The notes beneath the pieces are model-generated. The model was not told the origin of the DNA. It saw only the letters and a list, made by a program, of their open reading frames with translations, and did not search any database. DNA of 60,695 nt from Bacteroidota bacterium. GTDB lineage: Bacteria; Bacteroidota; Bacteroidia; Sphingobacteriales; Sphingobacteriaceae. The stretch is taken from NCBI GenBank assembly GCA_013288235.1, contig JABDCF010000009.1, positions 1 through 60,695 on the forward strand. Direction: 5' to 3'. The translations under genes were made by a program, and so were the position numbers. Below, piece by piece: positions 21,826 through 31,289 of this stretch (position 1 is its first letter; every line of letters begins with the position of its first letter).

Positions 21826-24255
21826 CTAATCATTATCTTTCTTCTTTTCCAATATCACAAACGCGCTGCGTTTTGGGGCAGGCAATGCGGCGTTTTCGCC
21901 TTTTACATATTTCCATATCACCTCATTTAATATAAGATCCGGCACAGCATCTTCTTTTGCAAGATTGAATGATTGCGATAGTTTACTGCTTCTATTGTCG
22001 GCGATATTTCGTTGCTCAAGATCCACCTGGGCGGGTTTCGCTACATAAGGCGATAGATCCGGCTTATCGGTAAAGCATTCATAAAGCGGCAAGGCAGCAG
22101 CATCGTATTGGCTCATTGGCGGCAGACCGAGTATCAATTCAATGGTACGCAACACACCCGATGTTGAATACATATTGTGCATTACCGCATGTCGCTTTAC
22201 ATACCCCCCGGCAACAAATACCGGCGAACGGTGCGCATCGACATGATCAGGCCCGTTTTGGGCATCATCCTCTAAAATAAATACTACGGATTCCTTCCAG
22301 ATGCTACTTTTTGAAAGGTGTTCTACAAAGCGCCCTATGCCCTGGTCGTTATCGGCAACTGCCGCAATGGGCGATATGGCGCCTTTATGTTGCCCGCTGG
22401 TATGGTCGTTACTTATCCGCACCGAATTAAAATGCGGCACAGCGTTTATGCTCAGCAGCGAATCAAAATCATGCTCCCATACGGCCTCGCGTTTTATATC
22501 TTTTATATTGAGGTCGAAACCTGGTGACTGTACGCAGTAATGCCCCTGTAACGATTTGATGTTCGGTTTATAATCATCGGCGAATTCGCCGTAGGTGCGG
22601 TAGCTAACGCCTGCCCTTTTGCAATAGTCCCAAATGTAGCCATCGCGCGGGTCGCCTGCTTTGCGGGTGCCTTCTGAATCATAATTACCACCGCGACCGC
22701 CGTAGCTGGTTGGCCATGTTTTCTCAATAAAATCGGTGGCATAAGCAGCCGTGCTCCAGTTATGGCCATCGGCACTTACCTCGGCATCTACATAAAAATT
22801 ATCCAACAAAATAAATTCATTGGCTAAGGCATGATGGTTCGGCGTAACCTTATCGCCAAAGATACATAACGAAGTATCACCATTGCCCTGGGGCATATCA
22901 CCTAACACCTGGTCGTACGTCCGATTTTCTTTAATAATGTAAAACACATACTTTATGGGCGATTTTTCGCCGCGCCTGCGCGGGATAGGGTTGCCAGCCT
23001 CGCCTGCCGCCGTAGCTGTTACTTTTGTGTTAAAAGGCGTGTTCGCATAAACCTGTTTGGTATAAACTTTAAGCTTTTCGGGTTGCGGCGCGTCAATAAA
23101 CGATAGCGTGCCTTTAAATAAGCCCCCGATATATTGTTCCCTACTGTTAACAGCCCCTTTTTTATAGCCGCTATTATCGGCTTTTCTAACAGGTTGGGGT
23201 CCCCGCGGGTTTGCCATACTTGTAAAGCCTTTGCCATTGGCCACCAATATTTTATTGCCCAGCGTACGCACATAAGTTGGGTACCAGCCAACCGGGATAA
23301 AGCCCATGCTGTGGCTGTTGCCCGGCTTGCTTACATCAAAAACCGCAAGGCAATTATTATCGGCATTGGCAATGTAAAGCGTTTTTTGATCGGGTGATAA
23401 CGCCAGCCCATTGGTGGTTGAACCAGTTAGTTTGGTGGGATAAAGCGTGGTTGAAATAACCTCGATAGTTTTATAGCTGGCGGTATTGATCACCGAAACC
23501 GAGTTGTCATTTGCGTTAGCGACAAACAAAATGCTTCCTTTTTTATTCAGCAACAATTCATTAGGATGGCTGCCTGCTTTAATGCTGCTGATAGTGCCGG
23601 TAGCTGTATTATAACAAGCCACCTGTTCGCCACCCCAGATGGAGATGTACAACATTTTTTCATCGGGCGACAGTATGCAGCTATAAGCCTCGGCTGCTAA
23701 CTTAACCTGTTTTAAAACTTTGCGGGTGGTAGGGTCAATCACATATAGACTGCTGTCTTCCTTGGTGACAGTATATAACCGCGTGTTGCTTTTGTTAACA
23801 GCAATGCCTGTTGTACATATCTTGTTCTTTGGCCAGGGCATACCAAGTTTTATAGTATCGGCATGGCCGATCTTATCGTTATCGATATGAAAAGCCATTA
23901 TCCAGTTGTCATTCCCGCCCGATGCATACAGCATTTTTTCATCCCGGCTAAAGGCCAGGCCATACCATGCTTTGCCGACTATCTTCTCGTCAAGCTGTTT
24001 TTCATTTTTAGGGTCGATGAGTTGGATGGATTGTGTGCTTTCACCGTTATTGGTAACCGCCATTAACCTGCCCGATGCAGATATTTGCATATTTAGTGGC
24101 AGATCGCCCAATGGCAATCCCCGCCCTGCGGGGCTAAGTTTCCAACCGTTGGGTAATAGTACCTGGTTGGTTTTTTCAATTTTGCCTGGCGTTTGGGCGA
24201 AGGTTGCTGTTACAAGGCAGATGGTAGCAGCGAATAGTAGCAGTTTTAGTTTCAT
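21826..24255 (-). CDS. Secreted YncE-type beta-propeller fused to phosphoesterase domain
   Basis: 809 residues with signal peptide MKLKLLLFAATICLVTATFAQ. Residues about 35-400 form YVTN/YncE beta-propeller repeats (IAVNKSNTRLYTVTKEDSSLYVIDPTTRKV, LFVANANDNSVSVINTASYK, LALSPDQKTLYIANADNNCLAVFDV). Residues about 435-770 form an alkaline-phosphatase-superfamily phosphoesterase (YVFYIIKENRTYDQVLGDMPQG, FYVDAEVSADGHNWS, FILEDDAQNGPDHVDAHRSPVFVAGG) with Asp and His metal ligands as in phospholipase-C-like enzymes. This bifunctional layout is known in Bacteroidota and Acidobacteria; the substrate is unknown. No operon partner. Confidence 0.88.
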   Translation of the reverse strand: MKLKLLLFAATICLVTATFAQTPGKIEKTNQVLLPNGWKLSPAGRGLPLGDLPLNMQISASGRLMAVTNNGESTQSIQLIDPKNEKQLDEKIVGKAWYGLAFSRDEKMLYASGGNDNWIMAFHIDNDKIGHADTIKLGMPWPKNKICTTGIAVNKSNTRLYTVTKEDSSLYVIDPTTRKVLKQVKLAAEAYSCILSPDEKMLYISIWGGEQVACYNTATGTISSIKAGSHPNELLLNKKGSILFVANANDNSVSVINTASYKTIEVISTTLYPTKLTGSTTNGLALSPDQKTLYIANADNNCLAVFDVSKPGNSHSMGFIPVGWYPTYVRTLGNKILVANGKGFTSMANPRGPQPVRKADNSGYKKGAVNSREQYIGGLFKGTLSFIDAPQPEKLKVYTKQVYANTPFNTKVTATAAGEAGNPIPRRRGEKSPIKYVFYIIKENRTYDQVLGDMPQGNGDTSLCIFGDKVTPNHHALANEFILLDNFYVDAEVSADGHNWSTAAYATDFIEKTWPTSYGGRGGNYDSEGTRKAGDPRDGYIWDYCKRAGVSYRTYGEFADDYKPNIKSLQGHYCVQSPGFDLNIKDIKREAVWEHDFDSLLSINAVPHFNSVRISNDHTSGQHKGAISPIAAVADNDQGIGRFVEHLSKSSIWKESVVFILEDDAQNGPDHVDAHRSPVFVAGGYVKRHAVMHNMYSTSGVLRTIELILGLPPMSQYDAAALPLYECFTDKPDLSPYVAKPAQVDLEQRNIADNRSSKLSQSFNLAKEDAVPDLILNEVIWKYVKGENAALPAPKRSAFVILEKKKDND

Positions 24256-24403
24256 GGCTGGTAAAATGGTTAGTCAAAAGTAATGAATGCTTTTGAGGGA
24301 TATAACGACTTAACAGAAAGTTAATGTAACGTTTTTGAATGTTTGTTTTTTGACCTGTTATTTAAATAAGTATTTTTAAGTCAATTATTTAAACCGTTTT
24401 GTA

Positions 24404-25111
24404 ATGACCGTAGACGAAGTTATGGCCGAATTGCAATCGCACGGAAGCGAAAGCATCAAGAAAATACTGTTAAAACATGGTGTTAAGGAACCGTTTTTTG
24501 GCGTAAAAGTTGAGTATTTAAAAACCATCCAAAAAAAAGCAAAAAAGGATTATCCTTTGGCCAAGGGATTGTATGCCACAGGCAATGCAGATGCTATGTA
24601 CCTGGCAGGCCTGATCACCGATGATGGCAAGATGACCAAAGCCGACCTGCAAACATGGGTGGAGCAGGCAGTATCCACCAATATCAACGAATATACCGTC
24701 CCATGGGTAGCGACCGAAAGCAATTATGGTTTTGAACTGGGCTTGGAATGGATAGATAGCCCCCAGGAACACATAGCGGCCGCAGGGTGGAGCACCCTGG
24801 CTAACCTGGCCACCCTAAAGGCGGATAGTGACCTTGACATTCCCGCTTACCGGGCACTGCTGCAACGGGTGGTTAAAGACATCCATACCGCACCCAACCG
24901 GGTGACGGCGAGGATGAATATTTTTGTGATAACTGTTGGCTCGTACGTTGCGCCCCTAACCGAAGATGCAAAGGCCGCCGCCAATAAAATAGGGGCAGTT
25001 TATGTCAATACCGAAGGCACCGCCTGCAAAGTGCCCGACGCCATTGAATATATCAACAAAGCAATTACCCGCGGGACGCTTGGTAAAAAGAAGAAGACGG
25101 TGAAGTGTTGA
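24404..25111 (+). CDS. DNA alkylation repair (AlkD-like HEAT-repeat) family protein
   Basis: 235 residues, alpha-helical HEAT-like repeats of the AlkC/AlkD family (MTVDEVMAELQSHGSESIKKILLKHGVKEPFFGVKVEYLKTI...). AlkD enzymes excise alkylated bases using a Trp/Asp pair. Here the corresponding stretch appears to be EYTVPWVATESNYGFELG, where I do not see the Asp of the usual W-D-x-x-D pattern, so glycosylase activity is uncertain; it may only bind DNA. The C-terminus is a basic tail (GKKKKTVKC). Single gene, followed by small hairpins at 25120-25151. Confidence 0.8.
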   Translation: MTVDEVMAELQSHGSESIKKILLKHGVKEPFFGVKVEYLKTIQKKAKKDYPLAKGLYATGNADAMYLAGLITDDGKMTKADLQTWVEQAVSTNINEYTVPWVATESNYGFELGLEWIDSPQEHIAAAGWSTLANLATLKADSDLDIPAYRALLQRVVKDIHTAPNRVTARMNIFVITVGSYVAPLTEDAKAAANKIGAVYVNTEGTACKVPDAIEYINKAITRGTLGKKKKTVKC

Positions 25112-25118
25112 GGTCGGT

Positions 25119-25151
25119 GGGTTGCCCATACAACCACGGGTGATAAACCCG
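25119..25151. terminator. Two small hairpins between convergent genes
   Basis: GGTTG/CAACC (25120-25124 and 25131-25135) and CGGGT/ACCCG (25137-25141 and 25147-25151) lie in the 59-base gap between the AlkD-like gene (+) and the HTH antitoxin gene (-). No strong T-run, so this may be a repeat remnant instead of a terminator. Confidence 0.35.
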
Positions 25152-25170
25152 GAGGTGCGGGACGGAATAT

Positions 25171-25479
25171 TTAATATGCTACTGACAAATTCAGATGTCC
25201 GCCTAATCCTTCTCTAACAATACGCATTAATGTCGACAGCCGTATATCACTTGCATTATTTTCAATTCTTGAAATATATGATTTTGTTGTTCCGCATTTA
25301 GCGGCAAGTTGTTCCTGGGTCATATTTTGCTGTTCTCGCAATTCCTGTATAAAAACCCCTAATTTGAAAGCCTCGAAACCTTGTTCGTAATTTTCCCTGG
25401 TTTCAGTACCACTTTTGCCATATTGCTCATCAAGATGGTCGGCGTAAGAAGTTAAATTACTGTTTGTTTGATTTTTCAT
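25171..25479 (-). CDS. XRE-family antitoxin (HigA-like)
   Basis: 102 residues. The C-terminal half is an XRE helix-turn-helix (FIQELREQQNMTQEQLAAKCGTTKSYISRIENN), and the N-terminal half is a linker typical of antitoxins paired with Gp49-type HigB toxins (SYADHLDEQYGKSGTETRENYEQGFEAFKLG). It overlaps the 3' end of the toxin gene by 23 bases (25457-25479), so the two are translated together. It probably represses the shared promoter upstream of 25807. Confidence 0.87.
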   Translation of the reverse strand: MKNQTNSNLTSYADHLDEQYGKSGTETRENYEQGFEAFKLGVFIQELREQQNMTQEQLAAKCGTTKSYISRIENNASDIRLSTLMRIVREGLGGHLNLSVAY

Positions 25480-25807
25480 CGAAATATTCTTTTTTTATTT
25501 TTTTTGCAGCTACTATTTCATTCTTTGGGGTTTTTTGAGTCTTCTTTTGAAATCCGTTGACTAAAATCACAAGTTGTCCATCATCAAAAAAACAAAAAAC
25601 ACGAAAAATATTACCACCAACCTCTACCCTGACTTCATAAATGCCGTCCTCTAAGTGTTTAAAAAACTTGCCGGGCACACGTTCCATTGTTGCAATGATC
25701 CCTAAAGTCCAGTTGAACTTTAATTGAACGGATGCCGTAAGGGTATTAAAAAAATCAAGGTAGTACCGTTTATAATAAACGATATTCCGTTTAAAGTCAT
25801 GCGCCAC
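25457..25807 (-). CDS. RelE/HigB toxin, phage-derived Gp49 type
   Basis: 116-residue toxin of the Gp49-like HigB family. Recognisable blocks: YYKRYYLDFFNTL, MERVPGKFFKHLEDGIYEVRVEVGGNIFRVFCFF, LVILVNGFQKKTQKTPKNEI and KKIKKEYF. The length and the N-terminal helices support the start at 25807. Intact frame; overlaps the antitoxin start by 23 bases. It probably cleaves mRNA on the ribosome. Third of four type II modules within 26 kb. Confidence 0.87.
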   Translation of the reverse strand: MAHDFKRNIVYYKRYYLDFFNTLTASVQLKFNWTLGIIATMERVPGKFFKHLEDGIYEVRVEVGGNIFRVFCFFDDGQLVILVNGFQKKTQKTPKNEIVAAKKIKKEYFDEKSNKQ

Positions 25808-25955
25808 AACACAAAGTTAGCTAATTAGATAACAACAGCAATAGATTGCCTGAATATTATTTATATAGTTTATCACTGATTAGCGAAGCACAAGGATTTA
25901 ATGCTTTTGGCCTGCGCGTAATAATAACTATATGCGATGGGCCGCCGACTTTTTC

Positions 25956-26117
25956 GCAGTTGAAAACTGCTGCCATGCGCGTACCACGAGCTGTAAGCTC
26001 GCGGCAGCGGGCACAAAAAAGCGGACAACCTTACGGTTATCCGCCCACCCAGGTTTTGGCCCCAAGAACCGGGTTAGCCCCGATGCCGATACTGCAATCG
26101 GGAAGGAGTTTTCAACT
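25956..26117. repeat. Compound hairpin element closed by an 11-bp inverted repeat
   Basis: AGTTGAAAACT (25958-25968) and AGTTTTCAACT (26107-26117) close a 160-base element. Inside are GCAGTT/AACTGC (overlapping the left end), GCTGCC...GGCAGC (25969-25974, 26003-26008) holding a CGAGCT-gta-AGCTCG hairpin (25987-26001), GCGGACAACC/GGTTATCCGC (26021-26044) and CCCGAT/ATCGGG (26079-26084, 26097-26102). The base composition is more GC-rich than the flanks. It fills most of the gap between the Gp49-type toxin gene and the VIT/VWA gene. Probably a MITE/REP-like element; a structured RNA is possible. Weak open frames across it look accidental. Confidence 0.6.
26015..26044 (-). terminator. Intrinsic terminator of the VIT/VWA gene
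   Basis: Read on the minus strand this is GCGGATAACC-GTAA-GGTTGTCCGC followed by six T's: a 10-bp stem with one G-U pair, a tetraloop and a U-run. It lies about 80 bases after the stop of the gene at 26123-29752 and is part of the compound hairpin element. Confidence 0.75.
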
Positions 26118-26122
26118 AACAG

Positions 26123-29100
26123 CTATTTAAAATCCAAATCACCCACATACACTGCTCCATCCGATCCTTTTTTCATTTGCAGTACTATGATCTCTTTCTT
26201 TTCCTGCGGGGTGCCGTAGTGGGTAAACATTTCGGCCATAATGGTGGTTGGGCCGGCAATAGTAGCCTGCCTGTCGCCGTAATAGTTTATTTCTATTTTG
26301 TAGGTACCTTTAATAGCATTTTTCAATAGAAATTGTTCCGGGCCGAAGCCTTGTGTCATATCATGCGAGATACGGCCGCCAATGGCGGTGCGGTTATGGC
26401 TGTAGTAGCATTTCTCGTTATTAGGGTCGGTTACCCACAGGTCGATATCAGTATTATTCATGTTCCAGTCCATTACAACGCGTATATCGACCGGCAGCGA
26501 TTTAATAACTGTTTTGGGGATGGCCGAAACATCAAGCTTATGCTTGTTTAAAGCTATAATGCGGTTTATTTCTGGTAAAAATATTTCCTGTATGCCATCA
26601 TACAGATCGTCGGCATCGGGGGTATAGCTTTTGGTCATTGCGGTATAAAGTACATCAAGCGCTTTTTGATGTTCGCCTGCGTCTTCAAGCGCAAGGCCGT
26701 AATCGCGGAAACTTTGCGGATCAAGCGGGCGCAGCTCGGTTATCTTTTTAAATGCGAATAGTTCGCCCTCAACATCGCCCAGCTGTTTTAATTTGTAGGC
26801 CAGCATTTTGTAAAGTTCATAACTGCCCAGGTCAAGTTCGGCCAGGTTGCTTAATATACGCAAGCCCAATTCGGTGTTGCCTGTTTTTATAAAATATCCG
26901 GCAACATCGAAATAATAAACCGGGTTGCTGCTAAACGACTGCCTTAACTCCAGGTACTTTTGATATTGGGATGCCTTATCGGTTTTTTGTATAGTTTTTA
27001 AATAGTCGGGATCGGCGTGCTGGTAAGTGACATTGATACCGCCATTCTGGGTTGGATGGTTGGCGTTCGTGGTATTGCCCCGTTTAGTTGTAATAAGTAC
27101 GGCCCCATTTGATGCCTCAGATCCATAAAGGGCCGCCGCGCTTCCATCTTTTAACACACTTATATCGGCTATATCGTTTGGGTTAATAGTGGATAGAGTT
27201 GTACCCGGCATGGGGACACCGTCAACTACGATAAGGGCTTCTTTATCCGCTGCTAACGAGCGATTGCCCCTAAGAACAATGCTTACGTTAGGGTCAACAC
27301 CGTTATCGAGGGAATAAACCGCAACACCGCCAACTTTAGCATTTAAACCGTTGGCAACAGCGGGTGCCGCTGGCATTGTAATTTCTTGGGCGGATACTTT
27401 TGCTGTTGAGTTAGTTGCACTGCCAACAACAGACGCCTTTCTAACGACGACTGGTGCGTCAGACCTCACGACCGAAACACCTGCTGCCTGGCCTTGTAAT
27501 GGTTGCTCGGATCTTGCAGGCTGAACCGCGGCAGCATCGCTAACGGTTACAGTAGTTACGGAACCTGTAACATCCCTTCTCCTTTGGGTGGTATAACCTG
27601 TAACCACTACTTCCCCCAATTGATTTGATGCCGGAATCAAAACAATATCAATGGCACTCTTATTCCTGGTACTAATTTCCTGCGTTTCATATCCTATAAA
27701 GGATGCCTGGATAGTTGCCCCTTTTTGTACGCTTAGGGTATATCTGCCGGCGGCACTGGTTTGCGTACCAATATTCGAGCCTTTCATCTTTATAGTAACA
27801 CCTGGAATTGGCAGACCGTCCTCTTTAGCGGTAACTGTGCCTGTAATTGTATGATGCTGATCATTCGGCGCCCCACTGTATTGATGCAATTGCGTGCCAC
27901 TATAGGCAGGAACAGGCTGTTCGGAATGGACGCGGACATGGGTATTCTCTTTAGGTTTAACTGGTTCTTTAGCCACATTCAAATCAGCGCCCCACCAGTT
28001 AGACAATTCTGCCTGCATATTTTCGGATGCTGTCAGGTTTTCCCTCAGCGGCGCTGGATTATTATTCGCCCTTTGTTTCATAATGGCATCAAACTGTTCG
28101 CGCAATTCCGCCGGTGGCTCAATATCATAAGTGATATAATCATTTACCGATTCAAGTACAATCAGCGAAGTATTGCGGGTAACAATGCCAAAGCGTTTGC
28201 CTAATGATTCAATATCCTGCCGGTTGGCGTCGTAGTTAATATCCAGCTCGCTTATTTTTTTCTGCGCCCAAAGTTTGGCCACGTCAACATCATCAACCGC
28301 GTCTTTGGCAAGGTCGAGTGTTACTTCCTTTTCATAACTCACCTTATTGCCATAGCCATATTGTAATGTAATGGTTTGATTTGGGTCACGGGTGATACCG
28401 GCTATTGAGAATGCGCCACCCACAGCAACAGGCAACGAAGGATAATTTTCTTCGACGGTCGCCCCTGCTTTTATCCCCAAAAACCGCAGTGGTTGGGTAG
28501 TTAAAGCAGCTAAGGCCTTAATGCTGTCGGTGGTGGTCAGGTCTATAAGTTCGCCGCCTGTTTTCAGGGAGATGAGTTTTAAATTGCTGTAATCTGCCGA
28601 TGCTGATGAATTGATGCAGTAAACAGGTTTATTAACCAGCTTTATCGTTTTTTCGCCAAAGGTTTGACGACCATCGCTCATTAATAAAAATTCGTCTGCC
28701 GGGTATTTCGACAGATCTATCTTACCAAAATCAGTGGCGCCATCATAAATGGTATGTTCCAGCGCGTTTTTAAGTTCGGCCCAGTTGCCATTGCTGATGG
28801 TATATGTTTTGGTATTGATAATGGTATTGCTAAAGGTCACCAGGGTAATTGCCGCATTGTTTACCTTTTTAAAATAAGCATCCAATACGGCAAATTCCTT
28901 TTTGGTATCGCGGGCGGCTCCACTTAACGAAGCATCCCACAATAAACCAATACTATGCGGCATGGGTTTACCTGCTGTTTGCGATAACAATGTTGTATTG
29001 ATAAAATAATAATATTTATTCCCTTGCTCCTGTATCATTACCTCGGCCGCATTCAGCGGCTTGGGTATTAAAAACGAGATGGGGTGGTTAGGTGTATAAT

Positions 29101-29752
29101 TACTTTTTTCGACAGCGGCTATATAAGCATTTTGATGACTGTCAAACTTTAAGTTATCGCTGTTTGAGCTATCCGCAACCGGTGCAGTTAGGCTTTGGAT
29201 AACTGACGCATTAAGCGAAAATTTTTCAACGGTGTCTTTTACATTAAGTGGTAGGGTAAACTTAAGCTTGCCGTTTCCAGCCAGTGGTATCTCTTCCTCA
29301 TAACCTATAATTACGGTTCGTGTACCATGTGGGTTGATAGGATATATACGGGTACGGAAAGTATTTCCCTCTACTTTTTCCAGCAGGCCAGGATCGATGC
29401 GCCTTCGCTCAACCGATTCAAATACTGCGGTGCCTTTTCCCCTGCCAACCGGGACAGCTTCGCGCATCCTGCCATTAATATCCAAAGCATAGCGGCTTAC
29501 ACTGATACCATCTTTAAGCGGGAATACCAGTGTACCTTCCAATATCCGCCCAGTGGAATTGTAAAAAGTCATTTGCCATGTGGTGCGGCTGATGTTGCCA
29601 TAAATAGCAACATCAATTTTTAGTTGCTGCAACTTTACGCCATTATTGCTTTTGCCATCAACGGTAAGCTGCGGGCTTTGTGCAAAGGCGGCGGGTACCT
29701 GCAATGCGATGAGTACAAGTACCGATAAAAGGAAAGAGTTTAGTTTTTTCAT
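26123..29752 (-). CDS. Secreted VIT-VWA protein with carboxypeptidase-regulatory, TonB-plug, TPR and DUF2135 regions
   Basis: 1209 residues, signal peptide [25 protein letters not shown]. Order: VIT domain (about 28-160; [40 protein letters not shown]); VWA domain (about 260-370) with a full MIDAS (DASLS, GATDFG, LMSDGRQ); carboxypeptidase-D-like regulatory domain (about 650-720, [20 protein letters not shown]) ending in LGEVVVTGY; a TonB-receptor plug (about 790-905, LIVVDGVPM...[28 protein letters not shown]) not followed by a beta-barrel; TPR-like helices (about 930-1060); and a C-terminal DUF2135-like domain ([19 protein letters not shown]...[12 protein letters not shown]). The plug and CarboxypepD parts are normally only found in SusC-type receptors. 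Function unknown; perhaps a surface adhesion or assembly protein. Confidence 0.85.
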   Translation of the reverse strand: MKKLNSFLLSVLVLIALQVPAAFAQSPQLTVDGKSNNGVKLQQLKIDVAIYGNISRTTWQMTFYNSTGRILEGTLVFPLKDGISVSRYALDINGRMREAVPVGRGKGTAVFESVERRRIDPGLLEKVEGNTFRTRIYPINPHGTRTVIIGYEEEIPLAGNGKLKFTLPLNVKDTVEKFSLNASVIQSLTAPVADSSNSDNLKFDSHQNAYIAAVEKSNYTPNHPISFLIPKPLNAAEVMIQEQGNKYYYFINTTLLSQTAGKPMPHSIGLLWDASLSGAARDTKKEFAVLDAYFKKVNNAAITLVTFSNTIINTKTYTISNGNWAELKNALEHTIYDGATDFGKIDLSKYPADEFLLMSDGRQTFGEKTIKLVNKPVYCINSSASADYSNLKLISLKTGGELIDLTTTDSIKALAALTTQPLRFLGIKAGATVEENYPSLPVAVGGAFSIAGITRDPNQTITLQYGYGNKVSYEKEVTLDLAKDAVDDVDVAKLWAQKKISELDINYDANRQDIESLGKRFGIVTRNTSLIVLESVNDYITYDIEPPAELREQFDAIMKQRANNNPAPLRENLTASENMQAELSNWWGADLNVAKEPVKPKENTHVRVHSEQPVPAYSGTQLHQYSGAPNDQHHTITGTVTAKEDGLPIPGVTIKMKGSNIGTQTSAAGRYTLSVQKGATIQASFIGYETQEISTRNKSAIDIVLIPASNQLGEVVVTGYTTQRRRDVTGSVTTVTVSDAAAVQPARSEQPLQGQAAGVSVVRSDAPVVVRKASVVGSATNSTAKVSAQEITMPAAPAVANGLNAKVGGVAVYSLDNGVDPNVSIVLRGNRSLAADKEALIVVDGVPMPGTTLSTINPNDIADISVLKDGSAAALYGSEASNGAVLITTKRGNTTNANHPTQNGGINVTYQHADPDYLKTIQKTDKASQYQKYLELRQSFSSNPVYYFDVAGYFIKTGNTELGLRILSNLAELDLGSYELYKMLAYKLKQLGDVEGELFAFKKITELRPLDPQSFRDYGLALEDAGEHQKALDVLYTAMTKSYTPDADDLYDGIQEIFLPEINRIIALNKHKLDVSAIPKTVIKSLPVDIRVVMDWNMNNTDIDLWVTDPNNEKCYYSHNRTAIGGRISHDMTQGFGPEQFLLKNAIKGTYKIEINYYGDRQATIAGPTTIMAEMFTHYGTPQEKKEIIVLQMKKGSDGAVYVGDLDFK

Positions 29753-29829
29753 GGATCGCTAATTTTCCTACAGGATGCAGGTAAGAAAGCGATTCCATAA
29801 ATTAAATAGAAAAATAAATGCTTTGCTAT

Positions 29830-31122
29830 TTAACTTTTCGTTTGGGCATGCTCCTTCATGGATGTCCTCGCGGCAAGCAAAGCCAAAAAAGTTATAGCCG
29901 CAACTATCGACAGATAATAACCAACATACGGCAGGCCGTAGTGGCTTGCAAGTTTGGTGGCCAGTAAAGGCGTTAATGAGGCCCCCAATATACCTGCTAA
30001 TGTAAAGGACAATGATGCCCCGGTGTAACGGACAGATGCCGGAAATATCTCCGCAAGTGCTGTACCTAACGGGCCGTAAGTTAAGCCCATTAAAAACATC
30101 CCGAGTACCAGGAAGCCAACCGTCATTCCCCAGTTACCGGCGACGAATAACGGCGAAAAAAACAAACCAAAGATAAAAATGCCTATGGTGGCGATAATCA
30201 GTATCTTGCTGCGGCCATACTTGTCGGCCAGGATAGCAGAGAGCGGAATTCCCAAACCAAAAAACACATCTGCTATCATTTCACCAATAAGAAAGCTTGT
30301 TCGCGAATAATGTAAAGCCTTTGTGCCCCAGTCGAGGGTAAAAACCGTGAGTAAGTAAAATAATAAAAAAGTGGTAACCGTGGCAAAAGTGCCAAGGATA
30401 AGCACTTTTGTATGCCTGGCAAACACGTTAGCAATAGGAATTTTCACCCGTTCTTTTTTTTCGATCACCTTTAAAAAGTCTGGCGTTTCGGTTATTTTCA
30501 GGCGGACATATAAACCAACCCAAACCAAAATAGCACTGGCAATAAATGGAATCCGCCAGCCATAACTAAAAAATTGCTGGTCGGTCATGGTTTTACTGAG
30601 AACAAGAAACGTTGCGGTTGAAATTAATAACCCTATCGGCGCGCCCAGTTGGGGGAACATGCCGTACCATGCTTTTTTGCCGGCGGGCGCGTTTTCTGTA
30701 GCCAGCAATACTGCGCCGCCCCATTCGCCGCCCAGTCCCAGGCCCTGCCCAAAGCGGAACAGCGCCAATAGAATTGGGGCTGCAATCCCGATAGAATGGT
30801 AGGTAGGCAACAAACCAATGGCAACGGTTGAAGGCCCCATAGTCATTAACGCTGCCACCAGTGTAGCCTTACGGCCTTTACGGTCGCCAAAGTGCCCAAA
30901 TAAAGCGGCCCCTAATGGCCTTGCAAAAAAGGCCAAAGCAAAAGTTGCTAAAGATGCTAAGGTGGCAGAAGCAGGATCGGCGGCCGGAAAAAACAGCTTC
31001 GGAAATACCAGCACCGCAGCTGTAGCGTAGATATAGAAATCAAAAAATTCTATAGTGGTGCCGATTAGGCTGGCTATAAGTATCGTACGTGCTGAATTTC
31101 CCGTGCTGCTTGTTTTACTCAT
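29830..31122 (-). CDS. MFS transporter, metabolite:H+ symporter (MHS/ProP-like) type
   Basis: 430-residue inner-membrane transporter with 12 predicted membrane segments. The MHS subfamily is suggested by TTIEFFDFYIYATAAVLVFPKLFFP, the loop GHFGDRKGRKATLVAALMTMG (MFS signature between segments 2 and 3) and LALFRFGQGLGLGGEWGGAVLLATENAP. Family members import proline/betaine, citrate, alpha-ketoglutarate or shikimate; the substrate cannot be told here. Stand-alone gene. Confidence 0.88.
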   Translation of the reverse strand: MSKTSSTGNSARTILIASLIGTTIEFFDFYIYATAAVLVFPKLFFPAADPASATLASLATFALAFFARPLGAALFGHFGDRKGRKATLVAALMTMGPSTVAIGLLPTYHSIGIAAPILLALFRFGQGLGLGGEWGGAVLLATENAPAGKKAWYGMFPQLGAPIGLLISTATFLVLSKTMTDQQFFSYGWRIPFIASAILVWVGLYVRLKITETPDFLKVIEKKERVKIPIANVFARHTKVLILGTFATVTTFLLFYLLTVFTLDWGTKALHYSRTSFLIGEMIADVFFGLGIPLSAILADKYGRSKILIIATIGIFIFGLFFSPLFVAGNWGMTVGFLVLGMFLMGLTYGPLGTALAEIFPASVRYTGASLSFTLAGILGASLTPLLATKLASHYGLPYVGYYLSIVAAITFLALLAARTSMKEHAQTKS

Positions 31123-31289
31123 TATGATCTTTTTTAATTGTGATAAAAATCAACCCAAACATATCATATTCCTGCGAATAATACTCAAGCCAATAAAAAA
31201 GGTATTAAAGCTGGCGCGTTTACATAAAGACCTTTCCGAAATCCAAATTAAGACTCAAGACTTCGGACTTTCGACTTTAGACTTCAAAC

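Noticed and set aside
25956..26117. Retron-like non-coding RNA
   Set aside because: The terminal inverted repeats and hairpins recall msr-msd, but no reverse transcriptase gene is nearby.
25846..26130. Plus-strand open frames through the hairpin element between the Gp49 toxin and VIT/VWA genes
   Set aside because: They consist mostly of the palindromic repeat and have no ribosome-binding site or family resemblance.
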